From Advenella incenata (GTDB taxonomy: Bacteria > Pseudomonadota > Gammaproteobacteria > Burkholderiales > Burkholderiaceae_B): a DNA stretch of 64,000 nucleotides. The number at the start of each line of letters is the position of its first letter. The stretch's first letter is position 1. The notes under the pieces are model-generated. The model ran no database searches. It saw only the letters and a program-made list of their open reading frames with translations, and was not told the origin of the DNA. Position numbers and translations under genes: made by a program. The stretch spans positions 744,001-808,000 of the forward strand of contig NZ_SHKO01000002.1 of assembly GCF_004217095.1 (NCBI RefSeq). Reading direction: 5' to 3'. Below, piece by piece: positions 15,258-23,672 of this stretch.

Positions 15258-16586
15258 ATGGCGAATAATACGACATCCGGGCCTGTCCGTTCGCGCTCGC
15301 AATATGTGACGGCAGGCTTGGCAAGCATGATGGGGACAACCATTGAGTGGTACGACTTTTTCTTATACGGAACAGCCGCAGCACTGGTTTTCAATACGAT
15401 ATTTTTTCCTTCTTTCGACCCGTTGACGGGGACGCTGGCGGCGTTTGCCACCTATTCGGTGGGATTCTTTGCCCGACCGCTGGGGGGCGTCATTTTCGGC
15501 CACTTCGGTGACAGGATCGGCCGAAAGTCCATGTTGCTCATCACATTATTCATGATGGGGATCCCGACAATCCTGATCGGGCTCATTCCTTCGTATGAAT
15601 CTATCGGTTACTGGGGAGCGGTATTGCTGGTGCTCATGCGATTTATCCAGGGCATCGCCGTGGGTGGGGAATGGGGCGGCGCTGTATTGATGGCGGTGGA
15701 ACATGCTCCTGAAGGCAAAAAAGGGTTTTTTGGCAGCCTGCCGCAAGCGGGAGTTGCGCCGGGTTTGATTCTTTCCTCTTTGGCCATGGGTGCAGTGGCG
15801 GCATTGCCCAACGAGGACATGCTGTCCTGGGGCTGGAGAATTCCTTTCCTGGCAAGTGTTCTACTGTTGCTTGTTGGCTGGTTTATCCGCGTCAAGGTCG
15901 CCGAATCACCGGATTTTGAGCGCATGGAAAAGACAGGCGAAAAGGTAGAGATGCCCGCCATGATCGTCCTGAAGAAATATCCGAAAGAAGTGCTTGTGGT
16001 TGTGGGCGGACGCCTTGCCGAAGTGACCTGGTTTTATACCGTGGTTACCTTTGCGCTGGCCTATGCCACCAATACGCTTGGAATTGACAGGATGGTGATG
16101 CTGGATGCCACTATCTGGGGCGCATTGGTGGCCCTGTTTACCATGCCGCTGTTTGGCATTCTTGGCGACCGCCTGAGTTTTAAATGGGTATTCATGGCCG
16201 GTTCCGTCGGTATATTGCTGTTTGCACCCGTGTTCTTTTCCATGCTCGGCAGCCTGAGCGTCGCCTCAATCAATATGGCGATGATCATTGCTATCGGCTT
16301 GGTCTATGCTTGCCTGTACGGTCCGGAAGGGAGCCTTTTTTCAGCACAGTTCCCGCCAGAGGTGAGATACAGCGGCATATCGATTGCGGTGCAGGTATCT
16401 GGCGCCATCGGCGGCGGCTTGGCTCCACTGATCGCAACGTCACTGCTTGCCTACGGCGATGGCAATCCCCGTTATATCGTGTGGTACTTAAGTGGTTTGG
16501 GAGTTATTGCCATTATCAGCTCATTCTACATGCATGGTCCGGCCAAATTTGCGACGCCAACTAGCGTTCAAGAGGCCCGGTCATGA
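15258..16586 (+). CDS. MFS transporter, metabolite:H+ symporter (MHS) family
   Basis: Twelve-TM permease of 442 aa. The MHS signature is clear: TIEWYDFFLYGTAAALVF near the N-terminus, FARPLGGVIFGHFGDRIGRKSMLL between TM2 and TM3, and RFIQGIAVGGEWGGAVLMAVEH. MHS members import carboxylates such as citrate, alpha-ketoglutarate, shikimate or aromatic acids with protons. It follows the class II aldolase gene by 54 bp with AGGAACCAGG as ribosome site and overlaps the next gene by 4 bp (ATGA). Confidence 0.93.
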   Translation: MANNTTSGPVRSRSQYVTAGLASMMGTTIEWYDFFLYGTAAALVFNTIFFPSFDPLTGTLAAFATYSVGFFARPLGGVIFGHFGDRIGRKSMLLITLFMMGIPTILIGLIPSYESIGYWGAVLLVLMRFIQGIAVGGEWGGAVLMAVEHAPEGKKGFFGSLPQAGVAPGLILSSLAMGAVAALPNEDMLSWGWRIPFLASVLLLLVGWFIRVKVAESPDFERMEKTGEKVEMPAMIVLKKYPKEVLVVVGGRLAEVTWFYTVVTFALAYATNTLGIDRMVMLDATIWGALVALFTMPLFGILGDRLSFKWVFMAGSVGILLFAPVFFSMLGSLSVASINMAMIIAIGLVYACLYGPEGSLFSAQFPPEVRYSGISIAVQVSGAIGGGLAPLIATSLLAYGDGNPRYIVWYLSGLGVIAIISSFYMHGPAKFATPTSVQEARS

Positions 16587-17188
16587 ATGGCAGAACCGTA
16601 GACTACTATTTTTGGCTGAACTCCGACTGGGCCTATTTGGGTGCTGATCGGCTGAAAGGCATAGCGGCAAAATATGATGTGGCAATTCACTACAAACCCG
16701 TGGATCTGCCTGATGTATACGCCAGGACGGGCGGGATGCTCCTGCATCAACGCTCGCCAGAGCGCCAGGCCTATCGCATCGCTGAATTGAAGCGGTGGTG
16801 CAGAAAATTGGGCATCAACATTAACCTGCAGCCCAGATATATGTGCCCGAATGCAGATCTGGCCTCATGCATGGTTATCGCGGCAAGCCAGAACGGGATC
16901 GATATAGCGCAGCTGTATCAATCCATTCTTCGCGCCCAATGGTGCGAAGATCAGGATATTTCATCCGACATAACCCTGATTGATATTGCGAACAGGCAAG
17001 GGCTGGATGGACAAGCGTTGGCGAACCTGGCAAAGGCGCCGCAGATCGTTTCTCTCTACCGACAATATACCGACGAAGCTGTCGGCTGCGGCGTATTCGG
17101 GTCTCCTTCCTATGTCTTTCAGAATGAACTGTTTTGGGGGCAGGACAGACTGGATATGCTGGAGGAGGCGATCAAAAAGGCAGATTAA
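16583..17188 (+). CDS. DsbA-family / 2-hydroxychromene-2-carboxylate isomerase-like protein
   Basis: A 201-aa protein of the thioredoxin-fold DsbA/kappa-GST branch: DYYFWLNSDWAYLGADRLKGIA at the N-terminus replaces the CxxC motif, and VGCGVFGSPSYVFQNELFWGQDRLDML near the end is the typical cis-proline region plus GxDRL motif of 2-hydroxychromene-2-carboxylate isomerases (glutathione-dependent, naphthalene-type pathways). It overlaps the MFS gene by 4 bp and its stop overlaps the convergent IclR stop by 4 bp. A role in isomerising a ring-cleavage product is suggested by family and context but unproven. Confidence 0.85.
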   Translation: MNGRTVDYYFWLNSDWAYLGADRLKGIAAKYDVAIHYKPVDLPDVYARTGGMLLHQRSPERQAYRIAELKRWCRKLGININLQPRYMCPNADLASCMVIAASQNGIDIAQLYQSILRAQWCEDQDISSDITLIDIANRQGLDGQALANLAKAPQIVSLYRQYTDEAVGCGVFGSPSYVFQNELFWGQDRLDMLEEAIKKAD

Positions 17189-17982
17189 TTTCGGTTTATA
17201 TCCGCATGACGGCTCAGTTGCTCGGCCTGTTCTTTCATCTGCTCCACAACATATGACAGGCGTGATGTATCGAGTCGATTTGACATTGCAGTGATGGTCA
17301 GCGCTGCCTGGGCTTGTCCTGCGGCATTGACGACCGGTACCGCGACGGCGCTGGTACCGGACATCACGCCATTCTGGGCATAGGCATAGCCCCGTTCTTT
17401 GGCCAATTGCACTCTGTCCATCAGTTGCTCTGGTGTCAGTGAGCTCTGTGCCAGGCGTTTGGCATTGGCAACAATGATTTGCCGCAAGTCATCTTGCGAC
17501 AGGCAGGAAAGAATGGCCACGCCCGAGACGCCAGCGCCTAGCGGTCGTCGTGCACCGACATCAATGGACAAGACCTGGATAGGATGATGGCCTGTCTGGC
17601 GGGCGATACAAATCGAATCCAGTCTATGCCTTATGCTCAGGAATGCCGTATCGCCGATGCTTTGCGCCAGATGCCCCAGGCAGGTCGGCGCCGCCGATAG
17701 CAGGGGGAACCGTTTTCTGCGGGCAAGGCCCAGTAACGTCAATTCATTGCCAATCAGGTATCGACGCGTTAGCGGATCCTGTTCAACCGCCTGTTCCACA
17801 AGCAGCGTTTTAAGAATACGACGTGCGGTAGGCCTGTTCAGGCCAGAAATATTGACAATATCGGTCAAACGCACACCATGCTCCTGACCACAGGCAACCA
17901 GTCTCAGAATCTGCATGGCGCGGGAAACAGTCTGACTTGCTGGTTGCGCCGTTTCGGCATCTTCGCTATCGTCAGCATTCAT
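17185..17982 (-). CDS. IclR-family transcriptional regulator
   Basis: Regulator of 265 aa with an N-terminal winged HTH (SRAMQILRLVACGQEHGVRLTDIVNISGLNRPTARRILKTLLVEQ) and a C-terminal IclR effector domain (GARRPLGAGVSGVAILSCLS, ERGYAYAQNGVMSGTSAVAVPV). It lies 18 bp downstream of the flavin reductase gene on the same strand, so the two are probably co-transcribed. Its likely targets are the divergent promoters at 18.62-18.84 kb, where an inverted repeat pair is found. Confidence 0.92.
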   Translation of the reverse strand: MNADDSEDAETAQPASQTVSRAMQILRLVACGQEHGVRLTDIVNISGLNRPTARRILKTLLVEQAVEQDPLTRRYLIGNELTLLGLARRKRFPLLSAAPTCLGHLAQSIGDTAFLSIRHRLDSICIARQTGHHPIQVLSIDVGARRPLGAGVSGVAILSCLSQDDLRQIIVANAKRLAQSSLTPEQLMDRVQLAKERGYAYAQNGVMSGTSAVAVPVVNAAGQAQAALTITAMSNRLDTSRLSYVVEQMKEQAEQLSRHADINRN

Positions 17983-18000
17983 GATTTGTCCTTATGATAG

Positions 18001-18618
18001 TTAAAGCACTGTTTTGGGGGTTTGTGACACCGCCTGCAAGGTAACCACTTTTCCGAGCGTGGCGTAGTTTGGACCGCCAAGACGGCAAATGGGACGCAAG
18101 ATCGTACTGTCGATTTTCCCATCATTGAGCAAGCCATCTCGGATATGCCACACCCGGATCTCTCCAACAAAAAACTCCGCACCCGTATCTCCGTATGGCG
18201 TCACGCTGTGCAGCCGGCATTCCATACTAATCGGGGCGGCCACCAGACGAGGCACCGGCATTGACTCGCCAGGCAGGGTTTCAAGATCAAGCAACTGCGT
18301 TTCACTGATCTGCGGCGGATATTCTCCGGCGCTCTGGTGCAATGGTTCCAGCAGGGTTTCATCTGCAATATTGACGACGAAATGGCTGTTGAAAAGGATA
18401 TTTGTAGCGGTGTCTTTGCGTACCCCCGCCTTGCGACCAATGTTTATACCGATCATGGGCGGCATGTTGGAAACAATGGTATAGCAACTGAATGGCGCTA
18501 CATTGGTCAGGCCAGTCTCGGACAACGTGCTTACCCAGGCGATAGGGCGTGGCACGACGATACCGGTCAATAACTTATAGGTCTGCTCCGGACCCATGCT
18601 GTCTGCAAAAATTTTCAT
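18001..18618 (-). CDS. Flavin reductase family protein
   Basis: A 205-aa FMN-binding split-barrel protein of the DIM6/NTAB flavin reductase group; the motif VPRPIAWVSTLSETGLTNVAPFS (about residues 22-44) is diagnostic. Such proteins supply reduced flavin to two-component monooxygenases, but no oxygenase component is encoded in the window, so it either serves a partner elsewhere or acts on its own substrate. It is transcribed with the IclR gene and divergent from the TTT receptor operon that carries a ring-fission-type pathway. Confidence 0.88.
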   Translation of the reverse strand: MKIFADSMGPEQTYKLLTGIVVPRPIAWVSTLSETGLTNVAPFSCYTIVSNMPPMIGINIGRKAGVRKDTATNILFNSHFVVNIADETLLEPLHQSAGEYPPQISETQLLDLETLPGESMPVPRLVAAPISMECRLHSVTPYGDTGAEFFVGEIRVWHIRDGLLNDGKIDSTILRPICRLGGPNYATLGKVVTLQAVSQTPKTVL

Positions 18619-18638
18619 AGGATGGCACCACTAGAAAT

Positions 18639-18752
18639 ATGTCCAAATAATAACCGTCATTGCCAGGAAAAACACATGGCAAACGGTATGATGCCCCAGA
18701 TTTGCATGATGCTGTGAATGCTGAATTGATTTTTAGTCCGCTATTTGGACGT
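18639..18752. promoter_or_regulatory. Separated inverted repeat in IclR-controlled divergent region
   Basis: ATGTCCAAATA (18639-18649) and TATTTGGACGT (18742-18752) are inverted copies differing at one position, about 100 bp apart, between the flavin reductase and the TTT receptor. The right-hand copy is also part of a palindrome GTCC-N7-GGAC (18736-18750). Two half-sites flanking divergent promoters suit the adjacent IclR regulator; this assignment is inferred. Confidence 0.5.
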
Positions 18753-18837
18753 AATGCTGTTTCTCATGTTGTCCCCGGACGCCAACCCTTGCTATCTTTT
18801 TCTACACGGTTCCACCATTGATTACAGGAAGAGACAA

Positions 18838-19800
18838 ATGCAAGCACTAAAAATGGTAACGGCCTTATCCATACTCTTGACCTCGACTGCGTATGCCGAC
18901 ACCTGGCCTTCAAAGCCAGTCTCCATCGTTGTTCCCTATCCCCCCGGAGGCAACGTAGATGTTGCCGCCAGACTGATTGCACCCGGACTGGCGAAAGCTT
19001 TTGGCAAGCCATTTATCGTGGAAAACAAGGCTGGTGCCGGCGGCATGATTGCGGCAGAGTATGTGGCAAAGTCCAAACCGGACGGGTACACGTTCTTCAT
19101 GGCGGCCAACGGGCCCCTGCTTTATAGCCCGATTATTTTCAATCGTGATTCCTACCATTGGGACCGGGATTTCGAGGCAGTCACCACGGTTTCGATGACC
19201 CCGATGGTTTTGCAGGTACGCCCCGGTCTACCGATCAAAACAGTCACTGAACTCATAGACTACGCAAAACAGCATCCTGGCAAGCTGAATATGGCTTCGC
19301 CAGGCGCCGGTACATCCAATCATCTGATGAGCGAAATGCTGCTCGCGAAAACGGGGGCCAAATGGATGACGGTCCATTACAAAGGCAATTCACCTGCCCT
19401 AACCGATTTGCTGGGTGGGCAGGTTGACTTCAGCTTTGACCAGATGTCCGTAGCCTTGCCCTATTTAAAGGAAGGCAAGCTGCGTCCGCTTGCCGTCACA
19501 TCAGAAAAGCGACTGGCCAGCCTGCCGAATGTGCCGACCCTGGTTGAATCTGGTATTGCAGATGCGGTTGCCTATACCTTTACCGGCTTGATGGCGCCCA
19601 AAGGCACGCCTGACGACATTCGCGACAAACTAAGCGCTGCAACGACTGCGGTCTTGAAGGATCCTGCGATTATTCAGCGCTTTGAGACGCTCGGTGCCGA
19701 AGCCCACAGCATGACGCCTGATGACTTTAAGGCGTATCTGAAGAAAGAAGACGAGCGGTGGGTACCTATTATCAAAAACGCGAACATCAGTGTGAACTAG
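18838..19800 (+). CDS. Tripartite tricarboxylate transporter (TTT) receptor, Bug/TctC family
   Basis: Periplasmic receptor of 320 aa from the ATG at 18838, preceded by AGGAAGAG; a longer frame upstream (18745) lacks a sensible signal. Signal peptide MQALKMVTALSILLTSTAYA is followed by the family signature WPSKPVSIVVPYPPGGNVDVAARLIAPGL and KSKPDGYTFFMAANG. Bug proteins bind small carboxylates. No TctA/TctB membrane subunits lie in the window, which is common in Alcaligenaceae. It heads the RidA/hydrolase/FAH/hydratase/aldolase operon and probably binds the growth substrate. Confidence 0.92.
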   Translation: MQALKMVTALSILLTSTAYADTWPSKPVSIVVPYPPGGNVDVAARLIAPGLAKAFGKPFIVENKAGAGGMIAAEYVAKSKPDGYTFFMAANGPLLYSPIIFNRDSYHWDRDFEAVTTVSMTPMVLQVRPGLPIKTVTELIDYAKQHPGKLNMASPGAGTSNHLMSEMLLAKTGAKWMTVHYKGNSPALTDLLGGQVDFSFDQMSVALPYLKEGKLRPLAVTSEKRLASLPNVPTLVESGIADAVAYTFTGLMAPKGTPDDIRDKLSAATTAVLKDPAIIQRFETLGAEAHSMTPDDFKAYLKKEDERWVPIIKNANISVN

Positions 19801-19827
19801 GAACAGAACATGTCAGGAGAAATGAAT

Positions 19828-20223
19828 ATGGCAAAAAGAAAGAGCATCTACGCGCAAGGGTTCAGTCATAAGAACCCGATTCCGGCGGCCAGCCAGATTG
19901 GCTGCATGGTGTTTTCGGGCAGCATTCAGGGAACGGATCCCTCAACCGGTGAATACGGTTCGACGATAGAGGAGCAAAGCCGGCTTATGTTTGATCATGT
20001 GAAACGTATCTGCAGTGCCGCCAGTCTGGAACCCACGGACATTATCAAGATGCATGTGTGGATGAACGATCGGTCGCAACGCGCAGCCTTGAACAAAGAA
20101 TGGCTGGCGCTCTTTCCCGATCCCGATTCAAGGCCGGCCAGGCACACCATGCAGGCCAGCCTGGATGGTGGCAAATTACTGGAGTGCGACTTCATTGCCG
20201 TGAAGGGGGAAGCAAATGCCTGA
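19828..20223 (+). CDS. RidA (YjgF/YER057c/UK114) family protein, aminomuconate-deaminase-like context
   Basis: Protein of 131 aa from the ATG at 19828, which has AGGAG at 8 nt; ATGs at 19810 and 19822 give poor spacing. RidA features include VFSGSIQGTDPSTGEYG, ARHTMQASLDGGKLLECDFIAVKG with the active-site Arg and Glu positions. General RidA proteins hydrolyse 2-aminoacrylate-type enamines; 2-aminomuconate deaminases of aminophenol and 3-hydroxyanthranilate pathways belong to the same family. Placed before a LigI-like hydrolase, FAH, hydratase and aldolase, a deaminase role in breakdown of a nitrogen-containing ring is a reasonable hypothesis. Its stop overlaps the next start by 8 bp. Confidence 0.85.
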   Translation: MAKRKSIYAQGFSHKNPIPAASQIGCMVFSGSIQGTDPSTGEYGSTIEEQSRLMFDHVKRICSAASLEPTDIIKMHVWMNDRSQRAALNKEWLALFPDPDSRPARHTMQASLDGGKLLECDFIAVKGEANA

Positions 20224-21088
20224 TTATCTTGCCCCTGACCCAAACCCACGTTCGCCCAATCCCAAACCGCCTGCCAACAGTTGTGATTGTCAGTTCCATG
20301 TATTCGGACCGGCAACCAAATATCCCGTCAGGGCCGGCGCGGCCTATGAAATGCCCACGGCCACGATAGAAGTGGCATTGCAATTGCATCGAACATTGGG
20401 AATACAAAGAGGTGTGATTGTCCAGGCAACCACCTACGGGGCCGACCATCAAGTGGTCCTGGACGCACTGGAGGCGTCCGGACCGGGCTACCGAGGTTGT
20501 GCCAATGCACTGGTGCTGCTTGAAGGCAGTGACAGTGATCTCGAAAAGCTCGATTCGGCAGGCATAAAAGGAGCCCGCTTCAATCGCCAGGGACTGGGCG
20601 TGAGTATGTCGGAAAAAGAATTTGATCATGCGATCGCACGCATTCGGGAACTGGGCTGGTACGCGAAGTTTCAGCCTGAAGCGACCGGCATCATGGATCA
20701 ACTTGCCATGTTTCAGTCGCTGGACATTCCGGTGATGCTGGATCACATGGGGCGTCCCGATCCTCGCTCAGAAAGCGCCGACCCTAGCCTGAACGCTGTT
20801 CTGGAATTACTCAAAAAAGGCAACTTCTGGGTCATGCTTTCTCTGACAGAAAAGGTATCACGCGCTGGTGCGCCCTGGAACGATGTCATTCCCATTGCAC
20901 AGGCCTATATTGAGGCTGCGCCGGATCGGGTCGTATGGGGGAGCGACTGGCCGCACCCGGTGTCGGTCAAGCAGCCGCCAAACGAGGGTGATCTGGTCGA
21001 ACAACTGTACCGCTATGCGCCTTCCGAGGCCTTGCTTAAAAAAATACTGGTTGATAATCCAGCCGCCTTCTTTGGATTTGAGAAATGA
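20216..21088 (+). CDS. Amidohydrolase-family protein, LigI-like (2-pyrone-4,6-dicarboxylate hydrolase type)
   Basis: TIM-barrel hydrolase of 290 aa of the COG3618/amidohydrolase_2 group. It starts SCDCQFHVFGPATKYPV, has VMLDHMGRPDP near residue 178, and ends with VWGSDWPHPVS, the closing Asp motif. The usual HxH metal pair at the start is Q-F-H, which fits the LigI branch known to work without a metal. LigI opens the lactone ring of pyrone dicarboxylate in protocatechuate 4,5-cleavage; here the substrate may be another lactone. It overlaps RidA by 8 bp and the FAH gene by 4 bp. Confidence 0.85.
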   Translation: MPDYLAPDPNPRSPNPKPPANSCDCQFHVFGPATKYPVRAGAAYEMPTATIEVALQLHRTLGIQRGVIVQATTYGADHQVVLDALEASGPGYRGCANALVLLEGSDSDLEKLDSAGIKGARFNRQGLGVSMSEKEFDHAIARIRELGWYAKFQPEATGIMDQLAMFQSLDIPVMLDHMGRPDPRSESADPSLNAVLELLKKGNFWVMLSLTEKVSRAGAPWNDVIPIAQAYIEAAPDRVVWGSDWPHPVSVKQPPNEGDLVEQLYRYAPSEALLKKILVDNPAAFFGFEK

Positions 21089-21945
21089 AGATAGTTTCTT
21101 TTGTGATACAAAACAGAGCGCGATTCGGCGTGGTCATTGAACATGAGGTTGTTGATCTGACCGACGCTTTCGGTCCGGATATCGGTACCGTCAATGCACT
21201 GCTGGGCAGCGACAAGTTGGCAAGTGTCGTTCAATCGCTGCCTGATGGTGCGCCACGTTACGCCCTGGACGAACTGCATTATCTGCCGCCTATACCCAAC
21301 CCTGGGAAAATCATTTGTGTGGGGGTCAATTATCACCATCGCAATGAAGAATATAAAGACGGCACCGCAGCACCTGCCTATCCCAGCGTCTTCCCACGGT
21401 TCGCGTCATCCATGACCGGCCATGGACAGCCGCTGATTTGCCCGGTTGAAGAGTCTGAGCAGCTTGACTACGAGGGCGAAATTGCAATCGTGATCGGAAA
21501 GCGCGGCCGGCGCATTCCACAGCAGCAGGCGCTATCTCATATTGCAGGCCTGACTTGCCTGAATGAAGGCAGCGTGCGCGACTGGTTAAAACACGGAAAA
21601 TTTAATGTCACGCAGGGAAAGAACTTCGATCAGAGTGGCTCTGCCGGGCCCTGGCTGGTTACTGCCGACCAATTCCCTCGTTATGACAATCTTGAAGTGA
21701 TCACACGGGTGAATGGCGAAGAACGTCAGCGCGATACCACCGCGAACTTGATGTTCTCTTTCGAGTATCTGATCCATTACATTTCCCGGTGGACGACGCT
21801 GGAGCCTGGGGACGTGATCTCTACCGGCACGCCGACGGGCGCCGGGATTCGATACGATCCGCCAAAGTTTCTTCGGGAAGGGGACGTGGTGGAAGTGGAG
21901 GTGCCGACAATCGGCATTCTGAAAAATACTGTCAGAAATGGATGA
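21085..21945 (+). CDS. Fumarylacetoacetate hydrolase (FAH) family protein
   Basis: A 286-aa protein with an N-terminal DUF2437-like segment (MKIVSFVIQNRARFGVVIEHEVVDL) and a C-terminal FAH domain: ICVGVNYHHRNEEYKDG, metal-binding LDYEGEIAIVIGKRGR, and LEPGDVISTGTPTGAG. FAH-family enzymes hydrolyse or decarboxylate beta-diketo acids, including 2-hydroxyhepta-2,4-diene-1,7-dioate isomerases of homoprotocatechuate breakdown. It starts with an ATGA overlap with the upstream hydrolase and abuts the hydratase gene, so it is one operon. The exact step is not determined. Confidence 0.88.
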   Translation: MKIVSFVIQNRARFGVVIEHEVVDLTDAFGPDIGTVNALLGSDKLASVVQSLPDGAPRYALDELHYLPPIPNPGKIICVGVNYHHRNEEYKDGTAAPAYPSVFPRFASSMTGHGQPLICPVEESEQLDYEGEIAIVIGKRGRRIPQQQALSHIAGLTCLNEGSVRDWLKHGKFNVTQGKNFDQSGSAGPWLVTADQFPRYDNLEVITRVNGEERQRDTTANLMFSFEYLIHYISRWTTLEPGDVISTGTPTGAGIRYDPPKFLREGDVVEVEVPTIGILKNTVRNG

Positions 21946-22731
21946 ATGATGCTCAGCAAGCAAATACACAAGAAAGCAATGCGCCTGTTGCTGGATGCAG
22001 AAAAAAATGCAACACCCGTTGCGCAGCTGGACGAAACTTTTCCTGGGTTGCAGATCGCCGACGCCTACGAGATACAGAAACTGGTCATTGCTGACAAGAT
22101 AGCGCATGGCGCCGTCCTGCGCGGACACAAGATTGGCCTGACATCCAGGGCAATGCAATCGACGCTTGGCATCAATGAGCCTGATTACGGCCATTTGCTG
22201 GATAACATGTTCTATTACGACGGTGATCGAATTGCCGCAGACCGCTTTATTGTGCCGCGCGTTGAAGTGGAGTTGGCGTTTGTCCTTGGAAAGGCGCTCA
22301 AGGGCCCGAACGTGTCGCTATTTGATGTTCTGGAAGCGACCGACTTTATACAGCCCGCGCTTGAACTGGTTGACGGACGTACCCGGTATCCACGACGGAT
22401 TGTTGACAATATCGCGGACAATGCTGCTTCTGCTGCGGTTGTGCTGGGTGGCCGGGTCGTGCGGCCCATGGACATTGACCTTCGCTGGGCCAGTGCGCTT
22501 TTGTATAAAAATGGCACCATCGAAGAATCGGGCGTATCTGCTGCGGTTCTTGGGCACCCTGCAATGGGGGTCGTATGGCTGGCGAACAAAATCGCTGATT
22601 TTGGCGGTGTCCTGGAAAAAGGGCACATCATACTGGCCGGATCCTTCACCCGTACCGTTCCTGTCGCAAAAGGCGATGTGATTCACGCAGACTTCGGCAC
22701 GCTGGGCAGCATCTCTGTTAGTTTTACCTGA
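21946..22731 (+). CDS. 2-keto-4-pentenoate hydratase / 2-oxohepta-3-ene-1,7-dioate hydratase family
   Basis: A 261-aa MhpD/HpcG-type hydratase: [50 protein letters not shown] (metal site), and [14 protein letters not shown]. It adds water to a 2-keto-enoate, giving a 4-hydroxy-2-keto acid that is the substrate of the HpaI-type aldolase encoded next. The start ATG directly follows the FAH stop, and a second ATG at 21949 is possible. The stop is 16 bp before the aldolase start. Confidence 0.9.
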   Translation: MMLSKQIHKKAMRLLLDAEKNATPVAQLDETFPGLQIADAYEIQKLVIADKIAHGAVLRGHKIGLTSRAMQSTLGINEPDYGHLLDNMFYYDGDRIAADRFIVPRVEVELAFVLGKALKGPNVSLFDVLEATDFIQPALELVDGRTRYPRRIVDNIADNAASAAVVLGGRVVRPMDIDLRWASALLYKNGTIEESGVSAAVLGHPAMGVVWLANKIADFGGVLEKGHIILAGSFTRTVPVAKGDVIHADFGTLGSISVSFT

Positions 22732-22747
22732 TCAAGGGAGAGTCGCA

Positions 22748-23533
22748 ATGATTGCAGGCAAGAACAAATTCAAGCAGGCATTGGCCCATGGGCAGCATCA
22801 GTTGGGGTTGTGGGTGTCCTTGTGTAACGCGTACAGTGCCGAAATTGTAGCTGGCGCAGGTTTTGACTGGCTTTTGCTGGATACCGAACATTCACCGAAC
22901 GAGGTCTCTGGTGTGCTTGCCCAGTTGCAGGCAGCGGCGCCTTATCCCGTATCGGCAGCCGTGCGGCCCTCATGGAACGATGCAGTCCAGCAAAAGCGCT
23001 TTCTTGATATCGGTACGCAGACCTTGTTGATCCCTTATGTTCAGAATGCAGAAGAGGCCGCCAGGGCGGTGGCCGGCATGCGCTATCCGCCACGAGGCAA
23101 CAGGGGCGTGGGCGGGACCATGCGCGCCAGTGATTTCGGCAGGCAAAAGACATACATGCACGAGTGCGAAAATCAACTTTGTTTACTGGTGCAGGTAGAA
23201 ACGCAGGAAGGGCTCGATAATCTGGAGGCCATTGCCCGGGTAGATGGCGTGGACGGCGTGTTTATTGGTCCGGCAGATCTATCGGCCAGCATGGGACATT
23301 TGGGCAACCCTGGTCATCACGAAGTGCAAAGTGCGATAGAGGATGCGATCCGTCAGGTTCGGGCGCTTGGTAAAGCGCCCGGCATCCTTACATTGGACAC
23401 GCAATTGGCCCGCCACTACATGGAATGCGGGTCGCTGTTTACGGCCGTGGGTATGGACGTTGCGTTACTGGCTAGAGCGGCCGATCAGTTGGCGGCAGCA
23501 TTTTCCTTGTCTCAAACAAACAAGGTTAAATAA
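22748..23533 (+). CDS. HpcH/HpaI-family aldolase (4-hydroxy-2-oxo-acid aldolase)
   Basis: A 261-aa class II pyruvate aldolase with [51 protein letters not shown] and [19 protein letters not shown], all strong HpaI signatures. It cleaves 4-hydroxy-2-oxo acids to pyruvate plus an aldehyde (succinate semialdehyde in the homoprotocatechuate pathway). It is the last gene of the operon starting with the TTT receptor and is followed by a terminator hairpin. No dehydrogenase for the aldehyde is present in the operon. Confidence 0.92.
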   Translation: MIAGKNKFKQALAHGQHQLGLWVSLCNAYSAEIVAGAGFDWLLLDTEHSPNEVSGVLAQLQAAAPYPVSAAVRPSWNDAVQQKRFLDIGTQTLLIPYVQNAEEAARAVAGMRYPPRGNRGVGGTMRASDFGRQKTYMHECENQLCLLVQVETQEGLDNLEAIARVDGVDGVFIGPADLSASMGHLGNPGHHEVQSAIEDAIRQVRALGKAPGILTLDTQLARHYMECGSLFTAVGMDVALLARAADQLAAAFSLSQTNKVK

Positions 23534-23537
23534 CGCC

Positions 23538-23554
23538 AGCCGCAACGGCTTTTT
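23538..23554 (+). terminator. Rho-independent terminator after aldolase operon
   Basis: AGCCG (23538-23542), a CAA loop and CGGCT (23546-23550) are followed by TTTT, 5 bp after the aldolase stop. The stem is short but perfect, and the location at the end of the operon fits. Confidence 0.6.
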
Positions 23555-23672
23555 GTTAGTGCGATAGCTGATACTGCCGATAAGAATCCATTGCAGCGCT
23601 TACCGGCAGATACACCCCCGCCTTTGTTCAAGGTTAAAGTGCCCATCATGAATGAACACCCTAATCCTGAAC

